From Haberlea rhodopensis (taxonomy: Eukaryota; Streptophyta; Magnoliopsida; Lamiales; Gesneriaceae), in NCBI GenBank assembly GCA_907163345.1, contig CAJQUN010000335.1, positions 434,001-498,000 on the forward strand: a DNA stretch of 64,000 nt. The letters run 5' to 3'. This document shows, piece after piece, positions 1 through 11,779 of the stretch. A model generated the notes under the pieces. The model was not told where the DNA came from and made no database searches. It worked only from the letters and a program-made list of their open reading frames with translations. How positions within the stretch are numbered: position 1 is the stretch's first letter; the number at the start of each line of letters is the position of its first letter. The translations under genes and the position numbers were made by a program.

Positions 1-2539
1 TACACCCCTAAAGGGTGAGATTTTCAAGAAGACCCTGTCTCCTACTTGGAATGCTAGCGGCCGTCGCCGCTTGTTGGCATAGGCTGCTTGCCTATCCTGG
101 GTCGCTTTCATCTTTTGGCGTATCAACTTAATCTTGTCTTACATATACTTAATCATATCCGGTTCTCCGACCGCTTTACTAGTCAAGTCCTCCCAATACA
201 GCGATGACCTACATCGTCGTCCGTAAAGAGGAGTTATTTAAATGCTCGTCTGATAGCTGTTAATATAGGAGGACTCCATCAGTAGCACTGAATCTTGCCA
301 CGGAGTATCAAACTCCTAAACACATGCCCTCGACATGTCCTCGAGCGTCTGAAGGGTACGCTCTGTCTGGCCGTCTGACTGAGGGTGATAAGCCGTACTC
401 AGCATCACTTCTGTGCCCAAAGCTATCTGAAGACCCTCCCAGAAATATGGAGTAACCTTGGGTCTCTGTCAGACACAATCGAGACTGGAACCCCATGCAA
501 CCTCACCACATCCCGCACATATAATTGGGTCATCTTTAGGTACGCAAAAGTCATACAGTAGGGGATTGAAGTGAGCTACCTTCGTTAGCCTATCCACGAT
601 CACCCAGATCGCATCAAATCCAGAGGCCGTCCTTGGTAAGTGGGTCACAAAGTCCATAATGATATGTATCCACTTCCACTTAGGTACCTTCAAGCTCTTC
701 AGCTCGCCACCAGGCCTCTGCCTTTCTGCCTTTACCTGTTGGCAGATCAAACATCTTTTAACGAAAGCGATCACATCGTGCTTCATGCGTCTCCACCAGA
801 ACTGACCACTTAGGTCCTTATACATTTTTCTTCCTCCTGGGTGGATATTGAACCGACTACTATGAGCCCGCTCTAACATTCCTTTAAGCAACTCTGGCGT
901 ATCTGGGACTACCCATCGGTTGTCCAATCTCAAGGAATCGTCCTCAGCCACTCTAACTTTGATGGCTGATCCCGAAGTACCAATAATGACCACCTCGGAA
1001 CCTCATTCTCTGACCTCTGGCTTTCCTGGTAATCTTGAATATGTCTGGCTCAATCAACAAGGTTGACACTCGCACTGGCGACGCGTCCACATCAAAGTCA
1101 TAGCCCAGATGGCAACAGAGGTCATCATCGCTGATAACACAAGCGTCCTCAGCAGTACACTTCACTTCCAAATTAAGGCGTCTGCTGTCAAATTGCCTAT
1201 TCAACTCAGCCTGTGTGAACAAAACTTCAGGCTCTTATAGTCCGTGTAGATGGCAAACGACGTACCATGCAAGTAATGCCTCCAAATCTTCAAGGCAAAT
1301 ATAATGGCTGCCAGCTCCAAATCATGGACTGGGTACCTAGCCTCATGTGGTTCAACTGCCTCGATGCATAAGCCACCACATGCTTATCTTGCATCAACAC
1401 ACGGTCCAAACCCTGCAGTGATGCAGTCGTGTACATAGCAAACTTCTTATCCTCAGAAGGAATTACCAATATAGGTGTCGTAGTCAAACGACGCTTCAAT
1501 TCTTGGAAGCTTTCCTCACAAGCTTCGGACCAATAGAACGGCACTCTTTTCTGAGTCAGCGGTGTCAGGGGCCTGTCAATCCCTAAGGATCTGGAGTACT
1601 GTTCTCAAGTGCTTCACGTGTTCCTCTTCAGTTCGAGAGTAAATGATCATATCGTCAATGAAAACTATGACGAAATGATCCAAATATGGTTGGGGTACCC
1701 TGTTCATCAGGCTCATAAATAGCTGGGGCATTCGTCACCCCAAAGGGCATGACTAAGAATCCGTAGTGCCCATATCTAGTCCGGAAAGCTGTCTTCTGTA
1801 CATCATCCTCTCGAACTCGAATCTGATGATACCCCGATCTCAGATCGATCTTACTGTAGAGCCCCGTACTCTGCAGTTGATCAAACAAATCATTAATCCT
1901 TAGAAACGGATACTTATTCTTCACTATGGCTTTGTTCAATTGTCTGTAATCGACGCGCAGCCGCATCGAACCATCTTTCCTCTTATCAAGAAAAACTGGT
2001 GCACCCCAGGGCGATACGCTAGGGCGTATATAGCCCTTATCAAGGAGCTCTTGCAACTGAACCTTTAACTCCCTTAGCTCCGCTGGTGCCATCCTATACG
2101 GGCACGAGAAATGGTAGACGTCCCTGGTAGTAACTTAATCCCAAACTCGACCTCTCTCGTCGGTGGGAATTTGGGAATCTCTTCCGGAAATACATCAGGA
2201 ACACCGCCACTACGGGCACATCTTCAACCTTTAACTCTTCCCTCTTTTGAGTAATATCATCAGTATAGATGAGATATACCTTGTGGTCTCATTCCAATAA
2301 CTGTGCCATCTTGACAGTAGATATCAACGGAATCTTTGAACGGGAACCATCCTCATAGAATATCCATTGGACTCCCATAACAGACTTGACTCGGATAGTC
2401 CTTGCCTGCAGTCCACAACTGCCTGATACTTGTTCAGCACATCGATGCCCACAATGCATTCGAAGTCTGACATTCCCAGATTAACCAAGTCTGTCCTCAG
2501 CTCGGTACCCTCAAAATAAATGAGGCTGTCATAAACCAC
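1..2539 (-). pseudogene. Element A pol relic (protease, RT, RNase H, integrase)
   Basis: This is the decayed polyprotein of element A, read in several frames. 2539-2324 is the end of the protease region (SDFECIVGIDVLNKYQAVVD); the catalytic DSG part is absent. 2092-1640 is reverse transcriptase, with [14 protein letters not shown], the YRQLNKA box, [11 protein letters not shown] and MPFGVTNAP. After a frame change it reads the catalytic FIDD near 1640-1665. 1544-1290 is the RT thumb and RNase H start (PFYWSEACEESFQELK). 993-469 is the integrase zinc finger (H, H, CLICQQVKAE) and the first core Asp (WIHIIMDFVTHLPRT). Near 450-320 the YHPQSDGQTERT box follows in another frame. Many frameshifts and stops and the loss of gag make it non-functional. 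The product once copied the element's RNA into DNA and inserted it. Confidence 0.85.
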
Positions 2540-2835
2540 CTGATCAGTTATTAAACTTCTTCCAGCGGGGGTCGAGACTACAAGAGGCGTGGGCGACGGA
2601 GAAGTGCATATGACATCGTATCACTTACTTCTGCATTTGCTGCTATGCTGCAACACAAGGGTTAACAACGATACCCAAAAGCAGTTCATATAATACATCG
2701 TTAGAGAAACAAAACATGTTAGTACAACATCATATCCTTCATATGCAACATATGCATAAAACATGTTAAAAGTAAGCACCTAGCCAACTTATTGCTAAGG
2801 CTACCCTTCACTTGTTCCCGGGTTATCTAACCACT

Positions 2836-2847
2836 GCTCTGATACCA
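2836..2847 (-). other. Primer binding site of element A (tRNA-iMet)
   Basis: The minus strand reads TGGTATCAGAGC, the standard plant site complementary to the 3' end of initiator tRNA-Met. It is separated from the LTR end by TTAG. Element D has the same spacer and site, followed by the same AGTGGTT. Confidence 0.9.
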
Positions 2848-3399
2848 CTAATGTAGGGTCTTCCTACCTTAACATCATCTTAATAACATATTAGGGCTAA
2901 ACATGCCTTACTGACAGCTTACGGCTCCGGTTATTACGTGAGTTATTAGAATTACAGGCCAAAATAAAACTTCAAGCAAAATTATTACATTCTCAAATGA
3001 ATGGCACTATAGAATTATACTACTCCTGGAGTAGAGACTATACCAAATCCTGAATCCTAATTCATAAGGCATCTTGAAGCTCACTTCTTCAACCCTGCCC
3101 ATAGCCCTTCAAATCCAAATGTGTACCTACAGGAACAACCCATCGTGAGCATATTCGTCATTACTCAACATCATAGGATAATGGCATATAAATAAATGCA
3201 TGAAGTAAAAGGGTAACGTATACTTCCTGGTTAATCACATTAACCCTCTTTGGTTGTCCCTGTTTCATGGTCATGCATATAATCGTTAGTTCTCGACATA
3301 AATGATTAAAATCATACTTCACATATATGCTCACAACAAACTATGTTAATTAGAAATGGGACTGTCCGGGTTCCATTATGACAGCGGTATAGTTGGCCC

Positions 3400-3625
3400 C
3401 CTCGCTCGACATAACACATCATATGACCCATCGCTACGCCTTGATAGCGGATGTATCTCTTTGTTCAGCGGATGATACCCCTCGCTACGCCTTGATAGCG
3501 GATGTACCCCCTCGCTTAGCGGATGATACCCATCGCTACACCTTGATAGCGGATGTACCCCATCGCTCAGCGGATGATACCCATCGCTACACCTTGATAG
3601 CGGATGTACCCCATCGCTCATTTAT
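3400..3625 (-). repeat. Tandem array of ~50-bp units inside LTR A
   Basis: About four copies start at 3432, 3483, 3536 and 3585 (plus-strand motif cgctac..ttgatagcggatg). On the transcribed minus strand each unit carries the self-complementary arms CGCTA..TAGCG and CCGCT..AGCG. The same arms recur in the LTRs of C and D. The open frames on either strand here come only from the repeat. Confidence 0.8.
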
Positions 3626-3689
3626 GTGAGCGGCAAGACCGTTCCTCGCTTGCCCATAATAACCACCGGACATTCAACCATTCTTAAGA

Positions 3690-4200
3690 ACATAGTTTCA
3701 TATTCATCATAAACATCATAGCATCTTATAAACATCATCATGTTGTAAACATCATTATCATGTAAGCACTATCATCTTATAGACATCATCGTCTCATCAT
3801 AATCGTTATAGTAACGTCATATCATCATCATTTATCGTAACATCATCGTAAGCATCTCTTCATCTTAATTCATCATAAACATCATCATCATTTATCATAA
3901 CATCATCGTAAGCGTCATCGTAACTTATCATAAGCATCATCATCATTTATCATAACATCATCGTAAGCGTCATCGTAACTTATCATAAGCATCATCATCA
4001 TTTATCATAACATCATCGTAAGCGTCTCTTCATCTTAATTCATTATGAAAATCATCTTTATTTATCAAGCATCTTATCATCTTTATTCATCATAAAATCA
4101 TCTTTACTTATCAAGTATCTTATCATCTTTATTCATCATAAAATCATCTTTACTTATCAAGTATCTTATCATCTTTATTCATCATACACATCATCATAGC
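3690..4200 (-). repeat. ATCATC/GATGATG-rich tandem array inside LTR A
   Basis: The array is imperfect, with 45-60-bp units built on catcatcatttatcataa (plus strand). At least three near-identical copies lie at 3885-4020 and three shorter ones at 4040-4190. On the minus strand the module is GATGATG..TTATGATAAGT, which is also the building block of the arrays inside element D (43640-43960 and 45240-45850). Confidence 0.8.
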
Positions 4201-4443
4201 ATGTAAATTCTTATACAATCATAGTATGATCATAATATAGGAGTATGGTTTACCGTCCGATGCCCGTACGTCTCTTACGTACCTTAATTCCAAAAATGGA
4301 GAAGTTGTAGAACTTTATCTCCTTGAAGCTGTGGGTACCTGGGATGGTTCTACATAACCATTCAAATCGATATTAGAAGCTAATTATAGTCCAATATCCA
4401 AAAATCCCACAAAAACATCAAAAATACACATTTTGGTGTCTTG

Positions 4444-4660
4444 CGATCGATCTCCATGAAGTCCCGATCGATCGCGAGATCACACTGCCTCGTCCAACAA
4501 AATTTTCCAATTCGCGATCGATCGCCGAGTTTGCGCCGATCGATCGCGACCTCGTCGATCGATCGCGCCAAACTCGCGATCGATCTCTGAAGGCTACTGC
4601 TTTCTCCCCTGTAGCTCGCGATCGATCGGTGGAAGGTGCCGATCGATCGCCGAGTCCTGT
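4444..4660 (-). repeat. Cluster of CGATCGATCG palindromes in LTR A
   Basis: Eight copies of CGATCGATC(G/T) lie within about 215 bases in an otherwise AT-rich LTR. They are unevenly spaced and separated by unrelated sequence, so this is not a simple tandem repeat. LTR C has a decayed equivalent at 17268-17490. Confidence 0.75.
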
Positions 4661-5699
4661 AGGTCCGATTTTCGGGCACTATTCATCCTTCTCCTTCCCC
4701 AACACAAACAAACTCAAATATCAAAACACCAACCATACCAAATCACTACAAATCTTCAATCATATAACCATAAATCATACCCCAACTACATACAACACAT
4801 ACCCAAAACAAACCCATTTCAAAACCCTCCAAAAACATATCAAACTCAAATAAAACTTTACAAAAACAACAATGAGGTATCCATACCTCTTGGGGACTCC
4901 AAATCTCCCAACAATTTCCACAAATCAAGTTTTTGGAAGGATTCCTCTTCTTCTTTAAGCCCAAAAACGAAAATGGAAGGGTTTTTGGGTTGGGAAGGGA
5001 TTTTGGGGATTTTTAAGAGTGATGGGTTAAAATGAATGAAGTGGGTTGGGTATAGTGGGGTATGGGTTAATTAAATTATACCCAATAATTAACATGGTGT
5101 ATAAATTACCCCAATATGGTATTTTAAAAGCATTTTACAACATGCTACAAACTTCCCTTAAATTCATGTTTTCTTCATAATTAACAATCAACATAATTAA
5201 ATCATGTTAACACCTCATTTTCTAACACGCATAATATGCACCCTGAAATGCAACCCTGGGTCACGCCTATCATGACTAACCATTTCAACATGATAATTAA
5301 TTTCAACACGTAAATCAATTATCAACATAATTCATCATATAAACATAATTAATGCCTTAATTGCAATTAATCATTTCGGGGGCATCACACAAATACTTAG
5401 TCCCATTTTATGTTAAACTATGGATCAGACATTCCGACCCCGCATTTGACCTGCCAACAATGGACTAGATCAAATAATTCAAACCCTCATCACATATGCT
5501 CGAACATCCCGAGCATCAGTAAAACATACTTGATCATCCCGAGCACAAATACTTGGGTAATTTTAGGGTTAGACACGGACTGTACATCCAAATCACATGA
5601 ATAAACTACTAAAATTCCACACAAATTTATTATTTTATTAATATCCCAAGTACTCTTAGAATCATAAAAACAACAACGAAATTACACAAAATACTTCTT

Positions 5700-8600
5700 A
5701 AGGTTATGAATGTTCCATGGTCTTGCCAGTTCTCGACCTAGTTGATCTTCCATTTTATATGCTCCTCGTCCAATCACTGTCTTTAATTTATAAGGAACTC
5801 CCATTTTGGCTCCAGTTTCTTTACGTCCCCTGCAGTATTAGCTCTTTGCCATACCAGATCCCCTACTTGAAAAGCTCTTGGGAGAACCCTCCTGTTATAA
5901 GCGTTGGTGATCCTGATTTTGTATATTTCAGTGCGTGCAACTGCTCTTTCTCTCAACAGGTCCACCTCATCGAGTTCTAATTTTCTCGCCTCTTTATTCT
6001 TTTCAGGATCATAATGTTGTACCAGAAGAGACTCTACATTGATTTCAGCTGGGATCAGGGCCTGCGAACCATACACCAAGTTATATGGAGTTTCTCTTGT
6101 AGATATTCGGGGTATAGTTCGTTTTGCCCATAATAGACCTGGTAATTCATCAACCCATGCTCCTCTCGATCCTTCCAGCCTGGTTTTAATCCCATGTAAT
6201 AAGATTCAATTGATCACCTCGGCTTGCCCATTGGATTGAGGATAAGCTACCGAAGTGAACACTTGGGTAATTTTCATATCCTTGCACTAATCCTGAACTC
6301 TCTTCCCCTGAAATTGCCTTCCATTATCCGAGACCAATTTTCTTGGTATTCCGAACCGAGATACTATGTTCTCCATAAGAACTTAATCACTTCATCCTCA
6401 GTGATCTTGACAAGGGGTTCAGATTCCACCCACTTGCTGAAGTACTCAACCACGACTAAGAGGAATTTCCTTTGTCCAGATGCTAGGGGGAAAAGTCCCA
6501 AAATATCCATTCCCCATCGATCAAAAGGACAAGAAGTGATGCTTCTATTAAGGGCTTCAGCTGGTGCATGTGATAAGTTGGCATATTTTTGGCAATTAGT
6601 GCATTTTTTGACAATGTCTTCAGCGTCTGTCCTCATGGTAGGCCAATAGTATCCAACTCGGTTTGCTTTTTGGTATAGCATGTTTGTACCCAAATGATTA
6701 CGACAACAACATGCATGAATTTCTTTCAACAAATATTCTTCTTCTTGATTAGAAACGAGTGTAAAAAAGGGACCGAGAAGCCCTTCCTGAACAGCTTTCC
6801 TCTATCAACACGAACCCCATTCGCCATTCTTCTCACCCAAGCTGCTTCTTTCAGATAAGAGGGGAGTCATTATTCTTTAAAACTTTATGATGTGTTCTCT
6901 CTAATCTCCCATGTGAATGGTTCAAGACTCATTATGATATTGACATATGTATGAGAGATCAAGAGCTCTTGTACCATCACATTTCTATGCTTCCATTTGG
7001 GTATTGAATTGGCTAGCTTGGTCAGTTCATTGGCTCTGTTATTCTCTTCTCGAGGAACTTGCGTTAGTTTAGCTTCTTAAAATTTACCCATCAGTACCCG
7101 AGCAGTTTCAACATACCTCTTCAGCTTCTCTTCCTTTACTTGATATACACCATTCACCTGCTATTCTACAAGCATTGAATCCATAAACATTGCTATCTTT
7201 TGAACTCCTGCATCAAGTGCTATTAAGAGCCCCAAAATCAGAGCTTTGAATTCAGCTTCATTGTTCAAGGAATGAAACCGAATTGAATGGCTACCTTTAT
7301 CTTTTCCCCATCGGGACTAACAAGAACCACACCCCCCACACCCCGAATGAGTAGCGGATCCATCAACATAATGGTTCCACTCTTTTTCTTCGGGCATATG
7401 GGCCATTTCTACCAGAAAGTCCGATAAGGCTTGGACTTTGATAGTAGTTCAGGGCTAATATGTAAGATCGAACTTGATGAGTTTGGTAGCCCACTTCACC
7501 ATTCTCCCAGAGATCTATGCTTTCTATAACAATTTTTCTAGCGGAGTACTGGTCACTACCAGAATAGGATGGTATAAAAAGTATGACCGAAGTCTCCTGG
7601 CCGTGGTTATAAGAGCCAAAACCAATTTTTCGACCTTGGTATATCTTTGCTCAGCCCCTTGTAATTCTCGGCTTACATAATACACGGGCAGCTGTTGTCC
7701 TGCTTTTTCCTTGACCAAGACTAAGCTAATGACCTCCTCGGCCACAGATAGATACACGAGGAGGGTCTCATTACGCTCAGGTTTATTCATCAATTGCAGC
7801 TCTGCTAGATACTTTTTCAAGTCCTCAAAAGCCTTTTCGCATTGGTCCTAGTGCTTTGAAGAATGGTAGGCTCCGATCAGCTGATCAGGATATGAACCTA
7901 CTCAAAGCAGCTATTCGTCCTAATAGTCTTTGTACTTTGTTCACGGTCCGAGGAGGATTCATTTTTTGAATCACCCCTTTCTCGGGGTTGGCTTCAACAC
8001 CCCTTTCGGTAACCATGTACCCAAAAAAACTTTCCACTGTGAATTCCAAAACTTCCTCCATGTGCTGTACCAAATCTATTGCTCTCTTGCTTTTGATGAG
8101 AACATCATCTACATACACTTCTACATTCCGCCCAATATTTTCTTTGAATATCTTATCCATCAATCTTTGATAAGTGGCTCCTGCATTCTTGAGTCCGAAA
8201 GGCATAACCACATAGCAAAAAGTTCCTCCAGCCATGACAAAGCTAACTTTAGATTGATCTTCTCGGGCCAGAGGATTCTGATGATACCCTTGGTATGCAT
8301 CCATTAGACATAGTAGTTCATGTCCGGCAGTGTAATCTACTAGTTGATCAATCCTCGGCATAGGATAGCAATCCTTCGGGCAAGCTTTATTCACATCCTG
8401 GAAATCTACACACATTCGTCATTTATCTCTGACTTTGGCACAAGTACCACATTCGAGAGCCACATTGAGAATATGATTTCCTTGATGTAATCAGCTTTGA
8501 GCAATTCATTCACCTGTTGAGCAATGATGGCGTCTTTCTCAGGTCCGAAATGTCTTCTCTTCTGCTTGATGGCCGAGCATCAGGCTCTACATTGAGGTGG

Positions 8601-10806
8601 TGCTCAGTGACTTCTGGCGATATTCCAGTCATGTCCTTGGTACTCCATGTGAACACATCCACATTCCTTTTCAAACATTCAATTATTTTTCCTTTTAATT
8701 ATGGTTCCAACTGAGAACCCACTTTCGTGGTTTTAGTCGGGTGTCCCAGTTCGAAGTAAGGAACTCTTCCACTGGGGCTATTCTCTCTTCAACCATCTTC
8801 TCCTCTTATCTCATTCTTTTACCACCTACTCCAAGGCTCTTCTCATTCTTCAACTTTTCATGCTTAAGTTCCCGAACATAACATTTCCTCGAGGAAGTAT
8901 GATTCCCTCGAACTTGTCCGACCTTCTCTCCACATGGAATTTCATTGTCAAATGATAAGTGGATGCTACAGGCTGAAACGTACTCAAGGCTGATCGACCC
9001 CACAATGATGTTATATGAAGAATGGACATCCACCACCAGAAAATTAGTCATCTTAGTCCTTGGATCTTCTCCCATCATGACTTGCAATGAAACTTGTCTC
9101 ACTGGACTTATGACTTCTCCCGTAAATCCATGTAAAGAAGTATTTACCCTTTGCATTTATACACTCCCCAATTCCGTTTGGGCCAACGTGTTTAAAAGAG
9201 CACGTAAGCTGAACTTCCAGTATCGATTATAATCCTATGTACGTCATAATTAGCCATTGTGGCTGATATAACTAGTGCATCATCATGAGGAAATTGCAGC
9301 CCCTGTAAATCCTCGGGTCCGAAGGCAATGGATGGTCCTGCTGAGGTGTTCTCTGGAGCGATTGACATGATCTGTAATTTCCGAGCATAGCTTTTTCTTG
9401 CTCGGGTAGAATCTCCTCCTGATATTCCCCCAGAGATCATGTGTACGATCCCTCGATTTGGAAGGTTAATTGGGGTAGGTTCTCATACTGCATGAACCTC
9501 ATCCTCTTCTTGCCTTTCCCATATATTCACCCATGGTACTGGCTTGGGTGCTCCCCTTCCGGGATTCGCATTATTCAAAGGGAGCGGATTCTTGAAAACT
9601 GGTCCATCATGGGGTTCTTCTCTTTTCCAAGATCTGTTAACTCATCTCCCTCGAAAATATCCTCCTCGGGACTGTCCTCCTCAAAAATATCCTCATCGGC
9701 CTCTCTTCGGTCCTCTCTGATTCATGTCCATCTCTCGGGGAGGTCTCATCGGGAGGTATTACTCGAAACTCCTCTTCGGCTGTTCGAGGCATTTATCCCT
9801 CCGATTGGTTCATTTCCCGGTTTAGTATCCTTTCTTTGTTTCATTCTCTGGGCCTCTTCTAAGTTGATATACTTAGAAGCTCTTCCCGGCATCTCGTCAT
9901 AATCAGAGGGTGGGTTTTTTAGCTAGAGATATGAACAGATCTCCTTTTCGTAGCCCTTGAGTAAAGGCACTGATGAGTACCTCTGAAGTGACATGAGGAA
10001 CGTCAAGACATGCTTGATTAAATCTTTTCAGGAAGTCCCGAAGCGATTCTTTTTTCATTTGTTTAAGTCCGAACAGACCGAGAGCTGTTCTCTTGCAATT
10101 TCTGCTGCTCGCAAATTGGTGTAAGAATAATGAATTGAACTGCAGGAATGTATCTATGATCCCCGGTGGTAGTTTATTAAACCAAGATTGAGCAGCTCCT
10201 GCAAGGGTAGTCAGAAAACCCTGCACTTCACCCCATCTGAAAGTTGGTGAAGGAGCGAAGCGTTCTCGAACCGTGAAAAATACTCCTCAGGATCAGCGCT
10301 GCGATCATAATTCCCCACGCTCAAAGTTTGGAAGTTAGATGGTAAAGGGTCATCAATAAGTTAGGAGCAAATGGTGTGCTTCTTTGTACTGGGTAGATAT
10401 GCCCTTCCATCTTGTTGCGCATCTGCTGCAGGTCATCGTTCAGGTTCTCCATCGGATGGTGCGTAGTCTTATTACTCCGTTCTCCTATCTGACTGGAAAG
10501 GTCATTGACCTCCTTTGTATTCTCCTCCTCTCCTTCTGAGGAATCCAGATCTTCTTCATTGCTTGTTTTTTCTTGTTGAGGCGGGGTCATAAATTGCCTC
10601 ATGACCTCCCCCACTGTTTTGGCAATCACCTCAGTCAATTATCCCATTGGCATTCCCATAGTAGGAAACACGTGAGGATTAGTGTGAGGAACGTTTGGAT
10701 GATTCCACATCCTCCTCCTCTCCTTCATGCATCCGGGACTAAAATGAAGGGGGGGATTTGGGATATACCCCCTTGAACTTAGCACACGTCCTTTACTTCT
10801 AGCCAT
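5700..10806 (-). pseudogene. Element B gag-pol relic
   Basis: The start is a Met at 10806, followed by MARSKGRV, like the start of the element E polyprotein. 10638-9903 is gag (AQSWFNKLPPGIIDTF, FNQACLDVPHV). 9440-9192 holds the protease active site DTGSS. 9156-8806 is the rest of the protease. 8415-7885 is RT, with CVDFQDVNKACPKDCYP and catalytic YVDD. 7820-7524 is RNase H. About 7480-7080 is the second RNase H, with YVDGSATHSG and NNEAEFKAL. 6732-6364 is the integrase zinc finger (HLGTNMLYQ..CTNCQKYA) and WGMDILGLFP. 6079-5783 is the integrase C-terminus (NAYNRRVLPRAFQVGDLVW). Stops and frameshifts separate the blocks, so no working polyprotein is made. Confidence 0.85.
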
Positions 10807-10857
10807 GTCTTCCTAAATTTGCACATAATTTCAATTTGTCAACGTCTTAGCACGATA

Positions 10858-10875
10858 TTCCTACAGACGACACCA
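10858..10875 (-). other. Primer binding site of element B
   Basis: The minus strand reads TGGTGTCGTCTGTAGGAA, a one-to-three-base variant of the TGGCGCCGTCTGTGGGAA site of element E. It begins one base after the LTR. The matching tRNA is not assigned. Confidence 0.7.
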
Positions 10876-10876
10876 A

Positions 10877-11461
10877 TGATGTGATTCGATTTTTTCCCCG
10901 TGTTTGGTAGATTTAAGTGTCTGCAGAAAATAAAAGAAAGACACCCAAAATTTTTACGTGGAAAGCCTCTGAATCGAAGAAAAAACCACGGGGCGTAGTC
11001 CAGTATGAATTTTCACTTTAGCTTTTACTTTGATTTACTACTCAGACACCAAATAAAAACATTCAAAAAAATTGCATAAGAACAAAAGACCGAACATACT
11101 ATGATGTGCTCTCTTCAGAGTCTATTTTTTCTTAGAAAATTCAACCTTTTATAATGAGAATATCAATGGGTATTTATAGGGCTTATCCGGTGGTTAGCTC
11201 GCGGGAAATCTGAAACACGATCTCCTATGATCGTGGCGTTATTGGAGCAAAACGTGCCCGCGAAATTCACATTTCATTATTGCACGTTTATTTACACTGG
11301 TTGATTTGTTGGTTATCTGGGTCTTCCGCTACCTTTTGACTAGTATGCCGAGCAGGGTACAATGTTCTTTGGGGCTTTCTGCTCGGGGCTTTTTGTTCGG
11401 GATATTTCTTGTTCGGAGCTTGCATGAGATTTTACCGAAGAAACCAATTCATCCTTCGACA
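10877..11461 (-). repeat. Element B 5' LTR (~585 bp)
   Basis: On the minus strand it starts TGTCGAAGGATG at 11461 and ends CACATCA at 10877, next to the primer site. The edges are inferred from the TG..CA ends and the primer site because no second copy remains. Confidence 0.65.
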
Positions 11462-11655
11462 TCAATAAACATATAGTATCAACAATATAAAATATTGAAG
11501 CGTAATATAAATACTCCTGAAATCAATAATCATAATACGAGAATTCCCCGACTCTTTCTGTAACTCACTCTCCCAACATCAAATCAAAATCCATCAATCA
11601 TCACCTCAACCATATCCCATCCGATATACAAATCGATATAGTGGCAACATCGAGC

Positions 11656-11732
11656 CAACTATACCACATCGTCGAATCTTCATCACAACCCATCGTATAT
11701 ATAATCGATATAGTGGCAACACCAAGCCTACT
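11656..11732. repeat. 70-72-bp tandem repeat, left of element C
   Basis: One full unit lies here (ctataccacatcgtcg..atcgatatagtggcaacacc), with the end of another before it. It matches the units to the right of element C, so C lies inside this repeat. The stretch 11462-11655 between element B and this unit is AT-rich, with no gene visible. Confidence 0.75.
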
Positions 11733-11779
11733 TTTATGGTGTTATATACGTAGCGATAGATTATGCCGTTGTATATGTA

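Larger units (their letters stand above)
1..5389 (-). mobile_element. Element A: Ty3/gypsy LTR retrotransposon, 5' LTR plus broken pol
   Basis: Read on the minus strand, the order is 5' LTR (5389 to 2852), initiator tRNA-Met primer site, short leader, protease remnant, reverse transcriptase, RNase H and integrase, then the window edge. The order PR-RT-RH-IN is that of Ty3/gypsy elements. The integrase tail at 1-60 reads FQVGDRVFLKISP, a form typical of chromoviruses of the Tekay/Del type (inference). Gag is missing: only about 300 bases separate the primer site from the protease remnant. The LTR begins TGTGATGCC and ends CCCTACA. It is followed by the same spacer and primer site as element D, so A may be a protein-coding relative of the non-autonomous elements C and D. 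The candidate target duplication on the right is caaat (5390-5394); the other side lies outside the window. Confidence 0.85.
2852..5389 (-). repeat. Element A 5' LTR (2.54 kb)
   Basis: The limits are set by TG at 5389 (minus strand TGTGATGCC) and CA at 2852 (CCCTACA), directly before the spacer and primer site. This is long for an LTR. Three internal blocks stand out, each annotated separately: a CGATCGATCG cluster, a GATGATG-rich array and a roughly 50-bp array with CGCT/AGCG arms. It matches the LTR of element C in overall plan, including the distance of the CGATCG cluster from the LTR start (about 730-950 bases in both). No second copy is in the window, so its age cannot be estimated. Confidence 0.85.
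5390..11461 (-). mobile_element. Element B: decayed Ty3/gypsy Tat-lineage element
   Basis: Read on the minus strand: 5' LTR (11461-10877), primer site, gag, protease, RT, RNase H, a second (archaeal-type) RNase H, and integrase. The second RNase H between RT-RNase H and integrase is the known mark of the Tat lineage. The proteins parallel those of element E throughout but are broken. The 3' LTR is not seen: element A's LTR begins at 5389, so A probably inserted in or deleted the 3' end of B. About 300 bases at 5395-5700 are non-coding 3' sequence of B. They include repeats of cccgagca, a motif similar to sequence in the B LTR. Confidence 0.85.
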